From Acidobacteriota bacterium (GTDB taxonomy: Bacteria; Acidobacteriota; Terriglobia; Terriglobales; Acidobacteriaceae), in the NCBI GenBank assembly GCA_021781255.1, contig JAJXXG010001129.1, positions 1 to 19,067 on the forward strand: a DNA stretch of 19,067 bases, given 5' to 3'. A program made the translations under genes and the position numbers. Each line of letters opens with the position of its first letter. The stretch's first letter is position 1. The notes beneath the pieces are model-generated. The model was not told where the DNA came from. It did not search any database and saw only the letters and a list, made by a program, of their open reading frames with translations. Shown here one piece after another: positions 13,505 to 19,067 of this stretch.

Positions 13505-14269
13505 ATGTCTCCCACCTTTACGCATCCACCTGCGGACACGGAACGGAAAGAGCCGGGCATCGGCGGTAAACCACCTGTAACCCGGCGACCTACCGGCGGC
13601 GGGGGCGGAGGCGGCGACGACGACTCGCGGAGCGAACGACGCGGCCCGCGCGAACTCCTCAACCGCATTCGATTCTTCGTCTTTTTCGGCCTGGCCGGCG
13701 ACATGATGTTCTTCGCCATGCTGGTCATGCTGTTTTTCGCCCGCCAGGCCGGCACGCACATGGACCCTCGTACTCACGAGCAGATTGGCGACTGGCATCC
13801 TGTCACGCTGCCGCCTATTCTCTTCCTGAACACCGCCGTACTGGTGTTGAGCAGCCTGACCATGGAATTCGCGAGGCACAACATCTTTCGTGAGATTGAT
13901 GTCTTGGAGGAATGGCTCGGACTCGGCCGCCCCGCCCTGCATCGCACGCTGCCCTGGGTGGCCGTCACGCTGCTCCTGGGCCTTCTCTTCCTCGCCGGCC
14001 AGTGGACCGCCTGGGGGCAGTTGACGGCGCAGGGATTCGCTTTCGACCAGTGGTCAACTCCCTCGAGCTACTTCTTCTATGTCATCACCGGGCTGCACGC
14101 TGTCCATTTGATTGCCGGCCTGGCTGCGCTGCTGGTCTGTTTGAGCGCGATGGGCCTGCTGAAGCGTGTCGAGTTGCGTCAGGTTGCCGTGGATGCAACT
14201 GCCTGGTATTGGCATGCAATGAGCATGGCGTGGCTGCTTTTACTGGCCGTGTTGACCATCGGACAGTAA
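13505..14269 (+). CDS. ctaE: Cytochrome c oxidase subunit III (haem-copper oxidase)
   Basis: A 254-residue membrane protein of the CoxIII family, the accessory third subunit of aerobic terminal oxidases. A soluble N-terminal tail of about 50 residues contains seven glycines followed by DDD (residues 31-40). Five hydrophobic segments follow: about 55-75 (FFVFFGLAGDMMFFAMLVML), the PPILFLNTAVLVLSSLTMEF helix, LPWVAVTLLLGLLFLAGQ, SSYFFYVITGLHAVHLIAGLAAL and a final WYWHAMSMAWLLLLAVLTIG. The FYVITGLHAVHLIAG and WYWHAMSMAW motifs are diagnostic. The ATG at 13505 has GAGG 6 bases upstream; a TTG at 13421 in frame is not needed. It stands alone: subunits I and II are not adjacent. It is separated from pdxT by 114 bases and probably has its own promoter, though I see only a TTGACG (13421) without a convincing -10. 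A quinol oxidase subunit III cannot be excluded. Confidence 0.87.
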   Translation: MSPTFTHPPADTERKEPGIGGKPPVTRRPTGGGGGGGDDDSRSERRGPRELLNRIRFFVFFGLAGDMMFFAMLVMLFFARQAGTHMDPRTHEQIGDWHPVTLPPILFLNTAVLVLSSLTMEFARHNIFREIDVLEEWLGLGRPALHRTLPWVAVTLLLGLLFLAGQWTAWGQLTAQGFAFDQWSTPSSYFFYVITGLHAVHLIAGLAALLVCLSAMGLLKRVELRQVAVDATAWYWHAMSMAWLLLLAVLTIGQ

Positions 14270-14389
14270 GGCCCGCGACAACGGAGGCACAGCCAGAGAA
14301 ATCCAGGCTCCCGCCGCTCGGTACGCAAAGAGGAACAGATGGTTTGGCAGCAGAAGTCAGCCGCCGTTTGTGGATGCGCGAGGAGCGGT

Positions 14390-14698
14390 CTATCTCAAAC
14401 AGCGTTCCAGGAATAAGCGAAGCCGCTGCTGGAAGCTCGGCGCCTCTGGACAATCAAAATACACCTGGCGATTGACCGCCATCAGCATCAGTACTGCCTG
14501 AACCCGCGGATCATTGGCCGAAAAGCTCCCACCCTCATGCGTATACTGGTCGATCAAATATTCGATCGCATGGCCAAGGATCTCGAGGGCATGCCCTGCC
14601 TCGGAACTGATCCGGCGACGCCTGCTGTCCGCGACCGCCGCTGGATCGCTCGACACGTTGCGCCCTATCGATAATTCCGGGGTTGCCGAAGCAGCCAT
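14390..14698 (-). CDS. Conserved-looking small protein of unknown function
   Basis: A 102-residue protein that I cannot assign. The first 30 residues are polar with an RRRR run (26-29); the rest looks all-helical: HALEILGHAIEYLIDQ, then an EGGSFSANDPRVQAV segment, then MLMAVNRQVYFDC and a C-terminal QRLRLFLERC helix. No signal peptide or membrane segment. The ATG at 14698 has GAGG 9 bases upstream; a TTG at 14728 is in frame but lacks a site. It is the only minus-strand gene between two plus-strand respiratory genes and ends 120 bases from the end of the oxidase gene, convergent with it. I saw no terminator in the 120-base gap. The coding bias (GC-rich third positions) and well-formed C-terminus suggest a real gene; I have an uncertain memory of similar small proteins in Acidobacteriota, which a search would settle. 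Confidence 0.6.
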   Translation of the reverse strand: MAASATPELSIGRNVSSDPAAVADSRRRRISSEAGHALEILGHAIEYLIDQYTHEGGSFSANDPRVQAVLMLMAVNRQVYFDCPEAPSFQQRLRLFLERCLR

Positions 14699-14974
14699 GA
14701 TTGGTATCCTCACCCATCTTGTCGGCAAGGAACGCGGTCGTCATCACATAACGGAGGTACTCAAAGTCAAAGTGGAACCCCGCTCCATCACATTTCCCGG
14801 AATGGATATCCTGTGACGCTGCTCACAATGACTCCCCTCCCTCATCGCTTATACAAAACAAGTGGGGCGCAGCATGAACCCTCGCACACAAGCCAGTGGA
14901 CCATCGTGGGTTTCTTCTTCAGCGAAGCGGCTGCGAATCACAAACCGTTCAACGACCAACATTGAGCCATTGCC

Positions 14975-15003
14975 TTGACGTGATGAGGTCAAAAACCTAA
15001 TCT
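14975..15003 (+). promoter_or_regulatory. Sigma-70-like promoter of the nuo operon, overlapped by a dyad
   Basis: TTGACG (14975-14980) is followed after a 17-base spacer by TAATCT (14998-15003), a good -35 and a fair -10 match with ideal spacing. An inverted repeat TTGAC-N8-GTCAA (14975-14979 and 14988-14992) overlaps the -35 and spacer, where a repressor could act. The start would be near 15010, about 80 bases before the nuoA ATG. Confidence 0.55.
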
Positions 15004-15029
15004 CAAACGAGAGGCCTCTTGCACTGGGG

Positions 15030-15041
15030 CGGGTATACCCG
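15030..15041. repeat. Perfect 12-base palindrome CGGGTATACCCG in the nuoA leader
   Basis: CGGGTATACCCG reads the same on both strands. It lies about 27 bases after the predicted -10 and 48 bases before the nuoA ATG, a position suited to an operator. Its protein is unknown, and a single short palindrome can occur by chance. Confidence 0.35.
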
Positions 15042-15089
15042 GTGTTCTCGGCACAACTTTTCAAGAACTCTTTCCGGACTGGGCTCCAA

Positions 15090-15491
15090 ATGATTCCCTA
15101 CCACTGGCAATATCTTCCGCTGTTGATGCAAATACTTGCCGCATTTGGACTTGGGGCGGCCATGGTGGTGGCCTCATGGTTCGTCGGGCGGCACCGGAAC
15201 ACGGCAGTCAAGCTGGCCGCCTATGAGTGCGGCATAGAAGCTGTGGGCGACGCCCGCGGGCGCTTCAGCGTCCGCTTTTATATGGTCGCTATGCTTTTCA
15301 TCCTGTTCGATGTTGAAGCGGTCTTCATGATGCCCTGGGCGGTGATCTACCAGAAACTGCCCCAGATCACCGGCTCCAGGCTCTTTGGATTCTGGGAGAT
15401 GGTGGTCTATCTCGGCTTCGTGGCCGTGGGCCTGTACTACATTGTGCGAAAAGGCATCCTGAACTGGAGCCAGGACAAGGCGGACCTCTAG
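15090..15491 (+). CDS. nuoA: NADH-quinone oxidoreductase subunit A
   Basis: A 133-residue membrane subunit of complex I, part of the arm that joins the quinone site to the proton pumps. Three hydrophobic segments are visible (about 10-30, 70-95 and 103-122). The family motifs are YECGIEAVGDARGRFSVRFY and MLFILFDVEAVFMMPWA, the conserved loop and the acidic DVE in helix 2. The ATG at 15090 gives the usual start; a GTG at 15042 would add 16 residues and overlap a palindrome. The ribosome site is weak for both. It is the first gene of the nuo operon. The stop is followed after one base by nuoC, so nuoB is missing from its normal place. Confidence 0.92.
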   Translation: MIPYHWQYLPLLMQILAAFGLGAAMVVASWFVGRHRNTAVKLAAYECGIEAVGDARGRFSVRFYMVAMLFILFDVEAVFMMPWAVIYQKLPQITGSRLFGFWEMVVYLGFVAVGLYYIVRKGILNWSQDKADL

Positions 15492-15492
15492 C

Positions 15493-15999
15493 ATGGGCAA
15501 TGAGCCAACCAGGACGCTGCCGGACAAGGCAGCAGTGCTCGAAGGGCTTCCGGAGCATCCGGCGGTCAAGGCGATCCTTGCCTGGAATGCCGGCGCTCTC
15601 GCAGATGCCAGGTTCGACCGCGGCGAGCTGACCCTCACCGTCCCGCCGGCGGAGATTCGAACTGCAGCCGCCACTCTGCGGGCTGCCGGTTACAACTTCC
15701 TTGAAGACATGACTGCCGTTGACTGGTTCCCTGCCGCGCCGCGCTTCCAGTTGAGCTACCACATCCTGTCGCACGCCTTCAAAGAGCACATCCGCCTGCG
15801 GGTGATGGTGGATCAGGAAGACCCCGCCGTCGATTCCATCACTCCCGTCTGGCCCTCGGCAGACTATTACGAACGCGAAGTCTTTGACCTGTTCGGCATT
15901 CGCTTTGAAGGACACCCCAATCTGCGCCGCATCATGATGCCCGATGAGTGGGAAGGACACCCCCTGCGCAAGGACTACCCTGTGGAGGGGTACCGCTGA
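15493..15999 (+). CDS. nuoC: NADH-quinone oxidoreductase subunit C
   Basis: A 168-residue subunit of the complex I peripheral arm (30 kDa family). The signature lies near the C-terminus: ADYYEREVFDLFGIRFEGHP followed by RRIMMPDEWEGHPLRKDYP (about residues 122-164). The first 70 residues are variable, as in the family. It is not fused to NuoD, unlike the E. coli NuoCD protein. It starts one base after nuoA and its TGA shares one base with the nuoD ATG (TGATG). The ATG at 15493 lies in the usual place. Function: holds the quinone-site subunits together; no cofactor. Confidence 0.95.
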   Translation: MGNEPTRTLPDKAAVLEGLPEHPAVKAILAWNAGALADARFDRGELTLTVPPAEIRTAAATLRAAGYNFLEDMTAVDWFPAAPRFQLSYHILSHAFKEHIRLRVMVDQEDPAVDSITPVWPSADYYEREVFDLFGIRFEGHPNLRRIMMPDEWEGHPLRKDYPVEGYR

Positions 16000-17219
16000 T
16001 GACTGAAGTTGCTGGCACGCCCATCCTCGAAGCTCCCGCTGCCGCAGGCGCCAAAGACCAGCACATGGTCCTGAACATGGGACCGCAGCATCCTGCCACC
16101 CACGGCGTGCTGCGCCTGGTGGTCGAACTTGACGGCGAAATCGTCGTACGCCTCTATCCGGAGATAGGCTATCTCCACACCGGCATCGAGAAAACCTGCG
16201 AGGCCAAGTTCTACCAGCAGGTCGTGCCGCTTACCGACCGCATCAATTACCTTGACCCGCTCTCCAACAACTTGTGCTATTGCCTCGCCGTCGAAAAGCT
16301 TCTCGGGCTGCAGATTCCGGAGAAGGCCCAGTGGATCCGCGTCCTGATGGCTGAGTTGAGCCGCCTCAATTCGCACCTCATCTGGCTGGGCACGCACGCC
16401 ATGGACATCGGCGCGCTCACCGTCTTCCTCTATACCTTCCGCGAGCGCGAAGACATCCTCAGGCTCTTCGAGGCTGTGGCCGGCCAGCGCATGATGACCA
16501 GCTACTTCCGCATCGGCGGCCTCTCGATGGAGCCTCCGCTGGATTTCTTTGACCGCGTGCAGACGTTCATTCGCGCCCTGCCGGAAAAAATCGACGAGTA
16601 TTCCAACCTGCTCACCGGCAATCCCATCTTCAGGAACCGGCTCATGGGCGTCGGATATCTCTCGCCGGAAGACGCAATCGCTCTGGGAGTCACCGGGCCG
16701 CCGCTTCGCGCATCGGGCGTGGACTTCGACCTGCGCCGGGACATGCCCTACTCCGGCTATGAGAAATTTCAGTTCAAAGTGCCCATCGCGACTGAAGGTG
16801 ATTGCTGGGCGCGCTACCTTGTGCGGCTCATCGAAATGCGCGAGAGCGTGAAGATCATCCAGCAGGCGCTCGACGGAATGCCCGAAGGCCCCGTCAAGGC
16901 TGACGCGCCCAAGATCGTTCTTCCCGACCGCGAAAAGATGAAGACCCAGATGGAGGCGCTGATCCATCACTTCAAAATCGTTACCGAAGGCTTCAACGTG
17001 CCCGCCGGCGAGGTATACCAGGGCATTGAAGCGGGCCATGGACAGACTGGCTACTATGTTGTTTCGGACGGCACGGCCAAACCCTACCGCGTGCACATGC
17101 GCTACCCTTCGTTTGCCACGCTGCAGGCGCTTGAAACCATGTGCAAGGGCAGGATGCTCGCCGACGTCGTGGCGGTCATCGGGTCCATCGACATTGTGCT
17201 CGGGGAGATTGACCGCTAG
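15999..17219 (+). CDS. nuoD: NADH-quinone oxidoreductase subunit D
   Basis: A 406-residue 49 kDa subunit of complex I that forms much of the quinone-binding cavity together with NuoB. Diagnostic segments are MGPQHPATHGVLRL (about residues 27-40), LYPEIGYLHTGIEKTCE, NSHLIWLGTHAMDIGALT and PSFATLQALETMCKGRMLADVVAVIGSIDIVLGEIDR at the end. The fold derives from the hydrogenase large subunit, but the Ni-binding cysteines are absent as expected. The ATG at 15999 has GGAGGGG 8 bases upstream, and a longer in-frame reading to 15948 only overlaps nuoC. The stop TAG shares its G with the GTG start of the next ORF. Length is normal. Confidence 0.97.
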   Translation: MTEVAGTPILEAPAAAGAKDQHMVLNMGPQHPATHGVLRLVVELDGEIVVRLYPEIGYLHTGIEKTCEAKFYQQVVPLTDRINYLDPLSNNLCYCLAVEKLLGLQIPEKAQWIRVLMAELSRLNSHLIWLGTHAMDIGALTVFLYTFREREDILRLFEAVAGQRMMTSYFRIGGLSMEPPLDFFDRVQTFIRALPEKIDEYSNLLTGNPIFRNRLMGVGYLSPEDAIALGVTGPPLRASGVDFDLRRDMPYSGYEKFQFKVPIATEGDCWARYLVRLIEMRESVKIIQQALDGMPEGPVKADAPKIVLPDREKMKTQMEALIHHFKIVTEGFNVPAGEVYQGIEAGHGQTGYYVVSDGTAKPYRVHMRYPSFATLQALETMCKGRMLADVVAVIGSIDIVLGEIDR

Positions 17220-17530
17220 TGGTCGCCACCGAGCAGTTATACGGGGAGCTGTGGGTGTCGCTCGCTTCCCTGCTCCGCAGCTACACCGCGGCGCATGGAT
17301 TGAACGGCGACCGCCAGGCGACCGTAGAGCTGGGCGAAGAGAGAATCACAGTGCGCCACGCCGACAGATGGCTGGATTTGCGGCGCAGCGGGCCACAGGT
17401 AACATGGCTGCGTGAAAATGAGCGGAGCGGATCGCTGGAGCTGACCGAAGCAGGGCGGCTACGATCAGGAAATGGTGAGGAAGAAATGGATTTGGCGGCT
17501 GAAGCATGGGCAAGGGAGTTGATGCAGTGA
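17219..17530 (+). CDS. Small unknown ORF inside the nuo operon
   Basis: A 103-residue reading frame packed between nuoD and nuoE. It begins with GTG overlapping the nuoD stop (TAGTG) and ends in TGA overlapping the nuoE GTG start, so it is tightly coupled on both sides. An alternative GTG at 17255 has GGGGAG 6 bases before it and would give 91 residues. I do not recognise a family. It contains no cysteine, so it is not a replacement for the Fe-S subunit NuoB. It has an N-terminal amphipathic helix (GELWVSLASLLRSY), a beta-rich middle (TVELGEERITVRHADRWLDLR, GPQVTWLREN) and an acidic C-terminal helix (MDLAAEAWARELM). It could be an accessory or assembly factor of complex I; that is only inference from position. 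Confidence 0.6.
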   Translation: MVATEQLYGELWVSLASLLRSYTAAHGLNGDRQATVELGEERITVRHADRWLDLRRSGPQVTWLRENERSGSLELTEAGRLRSGNGEEEMDLAAEAWARELMQ

Positions 17531-18048
17531 GCAATGAAACCATGACCATCTTTTCGCCAAAGTTGGCAGCCCGCTTCGATGCGCTGGTTCAGAAGTACCC
17601 GGTGCGCCGCTCGGCGCTCGTTCCCATGATGCTCTACGCGCAGGACGAGATCGGCTATCTCTCCGACGCCGTGATTGCCGAAGTTGCCGCGCGCATCGGC
17701 ATCACCGAGCTGGAGGTGCGCAACGTGGCCACCTACTACTCCATGCTGCGCTTCAAGCCGGCCGGCAAATTCAATGTGCAGGTGTGCACCAACATCAGCT
17801 GCATGTTGCGCGGAGCCTATGACCTCTTCGAGCGCTTTCAGGATGAGCTCGGCGTCGGACACAAGGGCGTAACGCCCGACGGCCTCTTCTCTCTCGAAGA
17901 AGTCGAGTGCATCGGGGCCTGCTGCTGGGCGCCTGCCATCCAAGTAAATTACGACTTTCACGACGAGCTCACTCCCGACAGCGTGCACGGCATACTGGCC
18001 AATTATCGCGGCAAAGCGAAAGAGGAAGGGACGGTCTCCCATGCCTAG
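17527..18048 (+). CDS. nuoE: NADH-quinone oxidoreductase subunit E
   Basis: A 173-residue 24 kDa subunit that carries the N1a [2Fe-2S] cluster in the NADH-oxidising module. The four ligands are C87 and C92 (VCTNISC) and C128 and C132 (CIGAC); the spacing C-x4-C ... C-x3-C is standard. The N-terminal helical domain includes SALVPMMLYAQDEIGYLSD and EVRNVATYYSMLRFKPAGK. I chose the GTG at 17527, which has AAGGGAG 8 bases upstream and overlaps the stop of the preceding ORF as GTGA; an ATG at 17506 has no ribosome site. The 3' end overlaps nuoF by 8 bases. It partners with NuoF. Confidence 0.95.
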   Translation: MSNETMTIFSPKLAARFDALVQKYPVRRSALVPMMLYAQDEIGYLSDAVIAEVAARIGITELEVRNVATYYSMLRFKPAGKFNVQVCTNISCMLRGAYDLFERFQDELGVGHKGVTPDGLFSLEEVECIGACCWAPAIQVNYDFHDELTPDSVHGILANYRGKAKEEGTVSHA

Positions 18049-19067
18049 GCTCGTCTCGCATCCCGATGAAGTCAAGATCGTGACCCGGCGCTTTGGCCAG
18101 GGCGCGGCCAATATCGATCGTTACGTCGAACTCGGCGGCTATGAGGCCGCGAAGAAGTGCCTCGACCAGGGACCGGACTGGATCATCAATGAAATGAAGG
18201 CCAGCAACCTCCGTGGCCGCGGCGGCGCGGGATTTCCCACTGGTCTGAAGTGGTCTTTTGTGCCCAAACAGAGCGCCAAGCCCAAATACGTGCTGGTAAA
18301 CGGCGACGAAAGCGAGCCCGGCACCTGCAAGGATCACCTGATCTTTCTGCACGATCCCCACGCGGTCATTGAGGGAACCATCATTGCGGGCCTCGCCATC
18401 GGCGCAAAGCTGGGCTTCATCTACCTGCGCGGCGAGTACCGCTATCTCCTCGAAATCATGGAAAAAGCCGTTGCCGATGCCTATGCAAAGGGCTTCCTCG
18501 GCAAGAACATCTTCGGCTCCGATACGGAGTTCCAGGTCATCACGCAGAGCGGCGCCGGCGCCTATGAAGTGGGCGAAGAGTCCGCGCTCATGGAGTCTCT
18601 TGAGGGCAAGCGCGGCGTGCCGCGCATCAAGCCGCCGTTCCCTGCCGTAGTTGGCCTCTACGGCGGCCCCACGGTCATCAATAACGCTGAGACCATCGCC
18701 ACCGTTCCCCACGTCATCTCGATGGGCGGCGCAGCCTATGCGGCCGTCGGCTCGGAGCGCAATGGCGGAACGCGCCTGTTTGGCGTCAGCGGCCACGTCG
18801 AGCGGCCCGGCGTCTACGAACTGCCCATGGGCTACAATCTGAATAAAATTGTCTACGACGTGGCAGGCGGCGTACGCGGCGGACGCAAGCTGAAGGCTGT
18901 CGTGCCCGGCGGCTCTTCGACCCCCGTCCTGCTGCCCGAGGAAATTGAAAACCTCGGCATGGATTTTGACCAGGTTGGCAAGGCGGGCTCCATGCTCGGT
19001 TCCGGCGGCGTCGTCGTCATTGACGACCAGACCTGCATCGTCGAATTCGCCCTCCGGACCATCAGCT
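18041..19067 (+). CDS. nuoF: NADH-quinone oxidoreductase subunit F, N-terminal part (cut by window edge)
   Basis: The first 342 codons of the 51 kDa subunit, which binds NADH and FMN and carries the N3 [4Fe-4S] cluster. The Gly-rich NADH/FMN loop reads NLRGRGGAGFPTGLKW (about residues 61-76), followed by VNGDESEPGTCKD and GAGAYEVGEESALMESLEG, where the family usually has GEET. The ubiquitin-like SLBB segment (GHVERPGVYELPMG) and PGGSSTPVL follow. The cluster cysteines lie beyond the window. The ATG at 18041 overlaps the nuoE end by 8 bases, with GAGGAAGGG upstream. It receives electrons from NADH and passes them to NuoE and NuoG. Confidence 0.96.
   Translation, partial: MPRLVSHPDEVKIVTRRFGQGAANIDRYVELGGYEAAKKCLDQGPDWIINEMKASNLRGRGGAGFPTGLKWSFVPKQSAKPKYVLVNGDESEPGTCKDHLIFLHDPHAVIEGTIIAGLAIGAKLGFIYLRGEYRYLLEIMEKAVADAYAKGFLGKNIFGSDTEFQVITQSGAGAYEVGEESALMESLEGKRGVPRIKPPFPAVVGLYGGPTVINNAETIATVPHVISMGGAAYAAVGSERNGGTRLFGVSGHVERPGVYELPMGYNLNKIVYDVAGGVRGGRKLKAVVPGGSSTPVLLPEEIENLGMDFDQVGKAGSMLGSGGVVVIDDQTCIVEFALRTIS

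Larger units (their letters stand above)
14699..15089. other. 391-base non-coding region before the nuo genes
   Basis: No credible gene here on either strand; a 71-codon minus-strand reading (15064-14849) starts with TTG, overlaps the promoter and has no family likeness. The region holds the leader of the small minus-strand gene (14698) and, on the right, a sigma-70-like promoter, a TTGAC/GTCAA dyad and a 12-base palindrome before nuoA. The left two-thirds (about 14740-14960) shows nothing I can name. Confidence 0.6.

Noticed and set aside
14270..14389. Terminator between the convergent oxidase gene and small unknown gene
   Set aside because: No inverted repeat followed by a T-run on either strand.
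14849..15064. 71-codon minus-strand frame upstream of nuoA
   Set aside because: Starts with TTG, overlaps the proposed nuo promoter, and the product looks like random coding.
15975..17096. 373-codon minus-strand open frame
   Set aside because: Mirror frame of nuoD; long only because of GC-rich codon use.
17281..18796. Two minus-strand open frames of about 275 codons
   Set aside because: They lie antisense to the unknown ORF, nuoE and nuoF and show no domain.

Overview
This window reads as a GC-rich (roughly 60%) chromosomal segment from an Acidobacteriota bacterium, most likely of the Terriglobia (Acidobacteriaceae-like) branch. That placement is an inference from the style of the proteins: a zinc-ribbon plus MshEN protein, a gapped nuoA-nuoC-nuoD-nuoE-nuoF order, and a subunit III oxidase with a Gly-rich N-tail. 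I could not run a search. There are no RNA genes, insertion sequences, CRISPR arrays or phage genes that I can see.

Left part (1-11606, all minus strand): a flagellar and chemotaxis cluster that is read from right to left. The order of transcription is a small FliN-like SpoA protein, fliO, fliP, fliQ, fliR, flhB, flhA, fliA (sigma-28), fliM, a long FliN-like protein, a zinc-ribbon/MshEN protein of unknown role, a CheY receiver, a CheX-type CheY-P phosphatase, flgF and the start of flgG (cut by the window edge). Many junctions overlap (ATGA at flhB/flhA and fliM/fliN; fliO/fliP; fliN/MshEN). The products build the type III export gate (FliOPQR-FlhBA), the C-ring switch (FliM and two SpoA proteins), the rod (FlgF, FlgG) and the late-gene sigma factor. 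The CheY-CheX pair would set and erase the signal read by the N-terminal motif of FliM. Two sequences matching the FliA promoter pattern, with identical spacing, sit just upstream of cheY and cheX, so sigma-28 encoded in the cluster may drive these genes.

Middle part (11607-14389): a divergent intergenic region, then plus-strand pdxS and pdxT (the two-subunit pyridoxal 5'-phosphate synthase), then a single cytochrome oxidase subunit III gene. A well-paired hairpin with a GUAA loop lies just before the ribosome binding site of the oxidase gene.

Right part (14390-19067): a small minus-strand gene of unknown function, a 391-base non-coding stretch with a good sigma-70-like promoter and two small dyads, and then the start of a complex I operon: nuoA, nuoC, nuoD, an unknown 103-residue ORF, nuoE and nuoF (cut by the window edge). 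nuoB is missing from its usual place between nuoA and nuoC.

The points most worth a second look are the stand-alone MshEN/zinc-ribbon protein embedded in the flagellar switch operon (a candidate c-di-GMP sensor for motility), the paired FliA-type promoters, the missing nuoB together with an unknown ORF inside the nuo operon, and the FliO that lacks a membrane segment.
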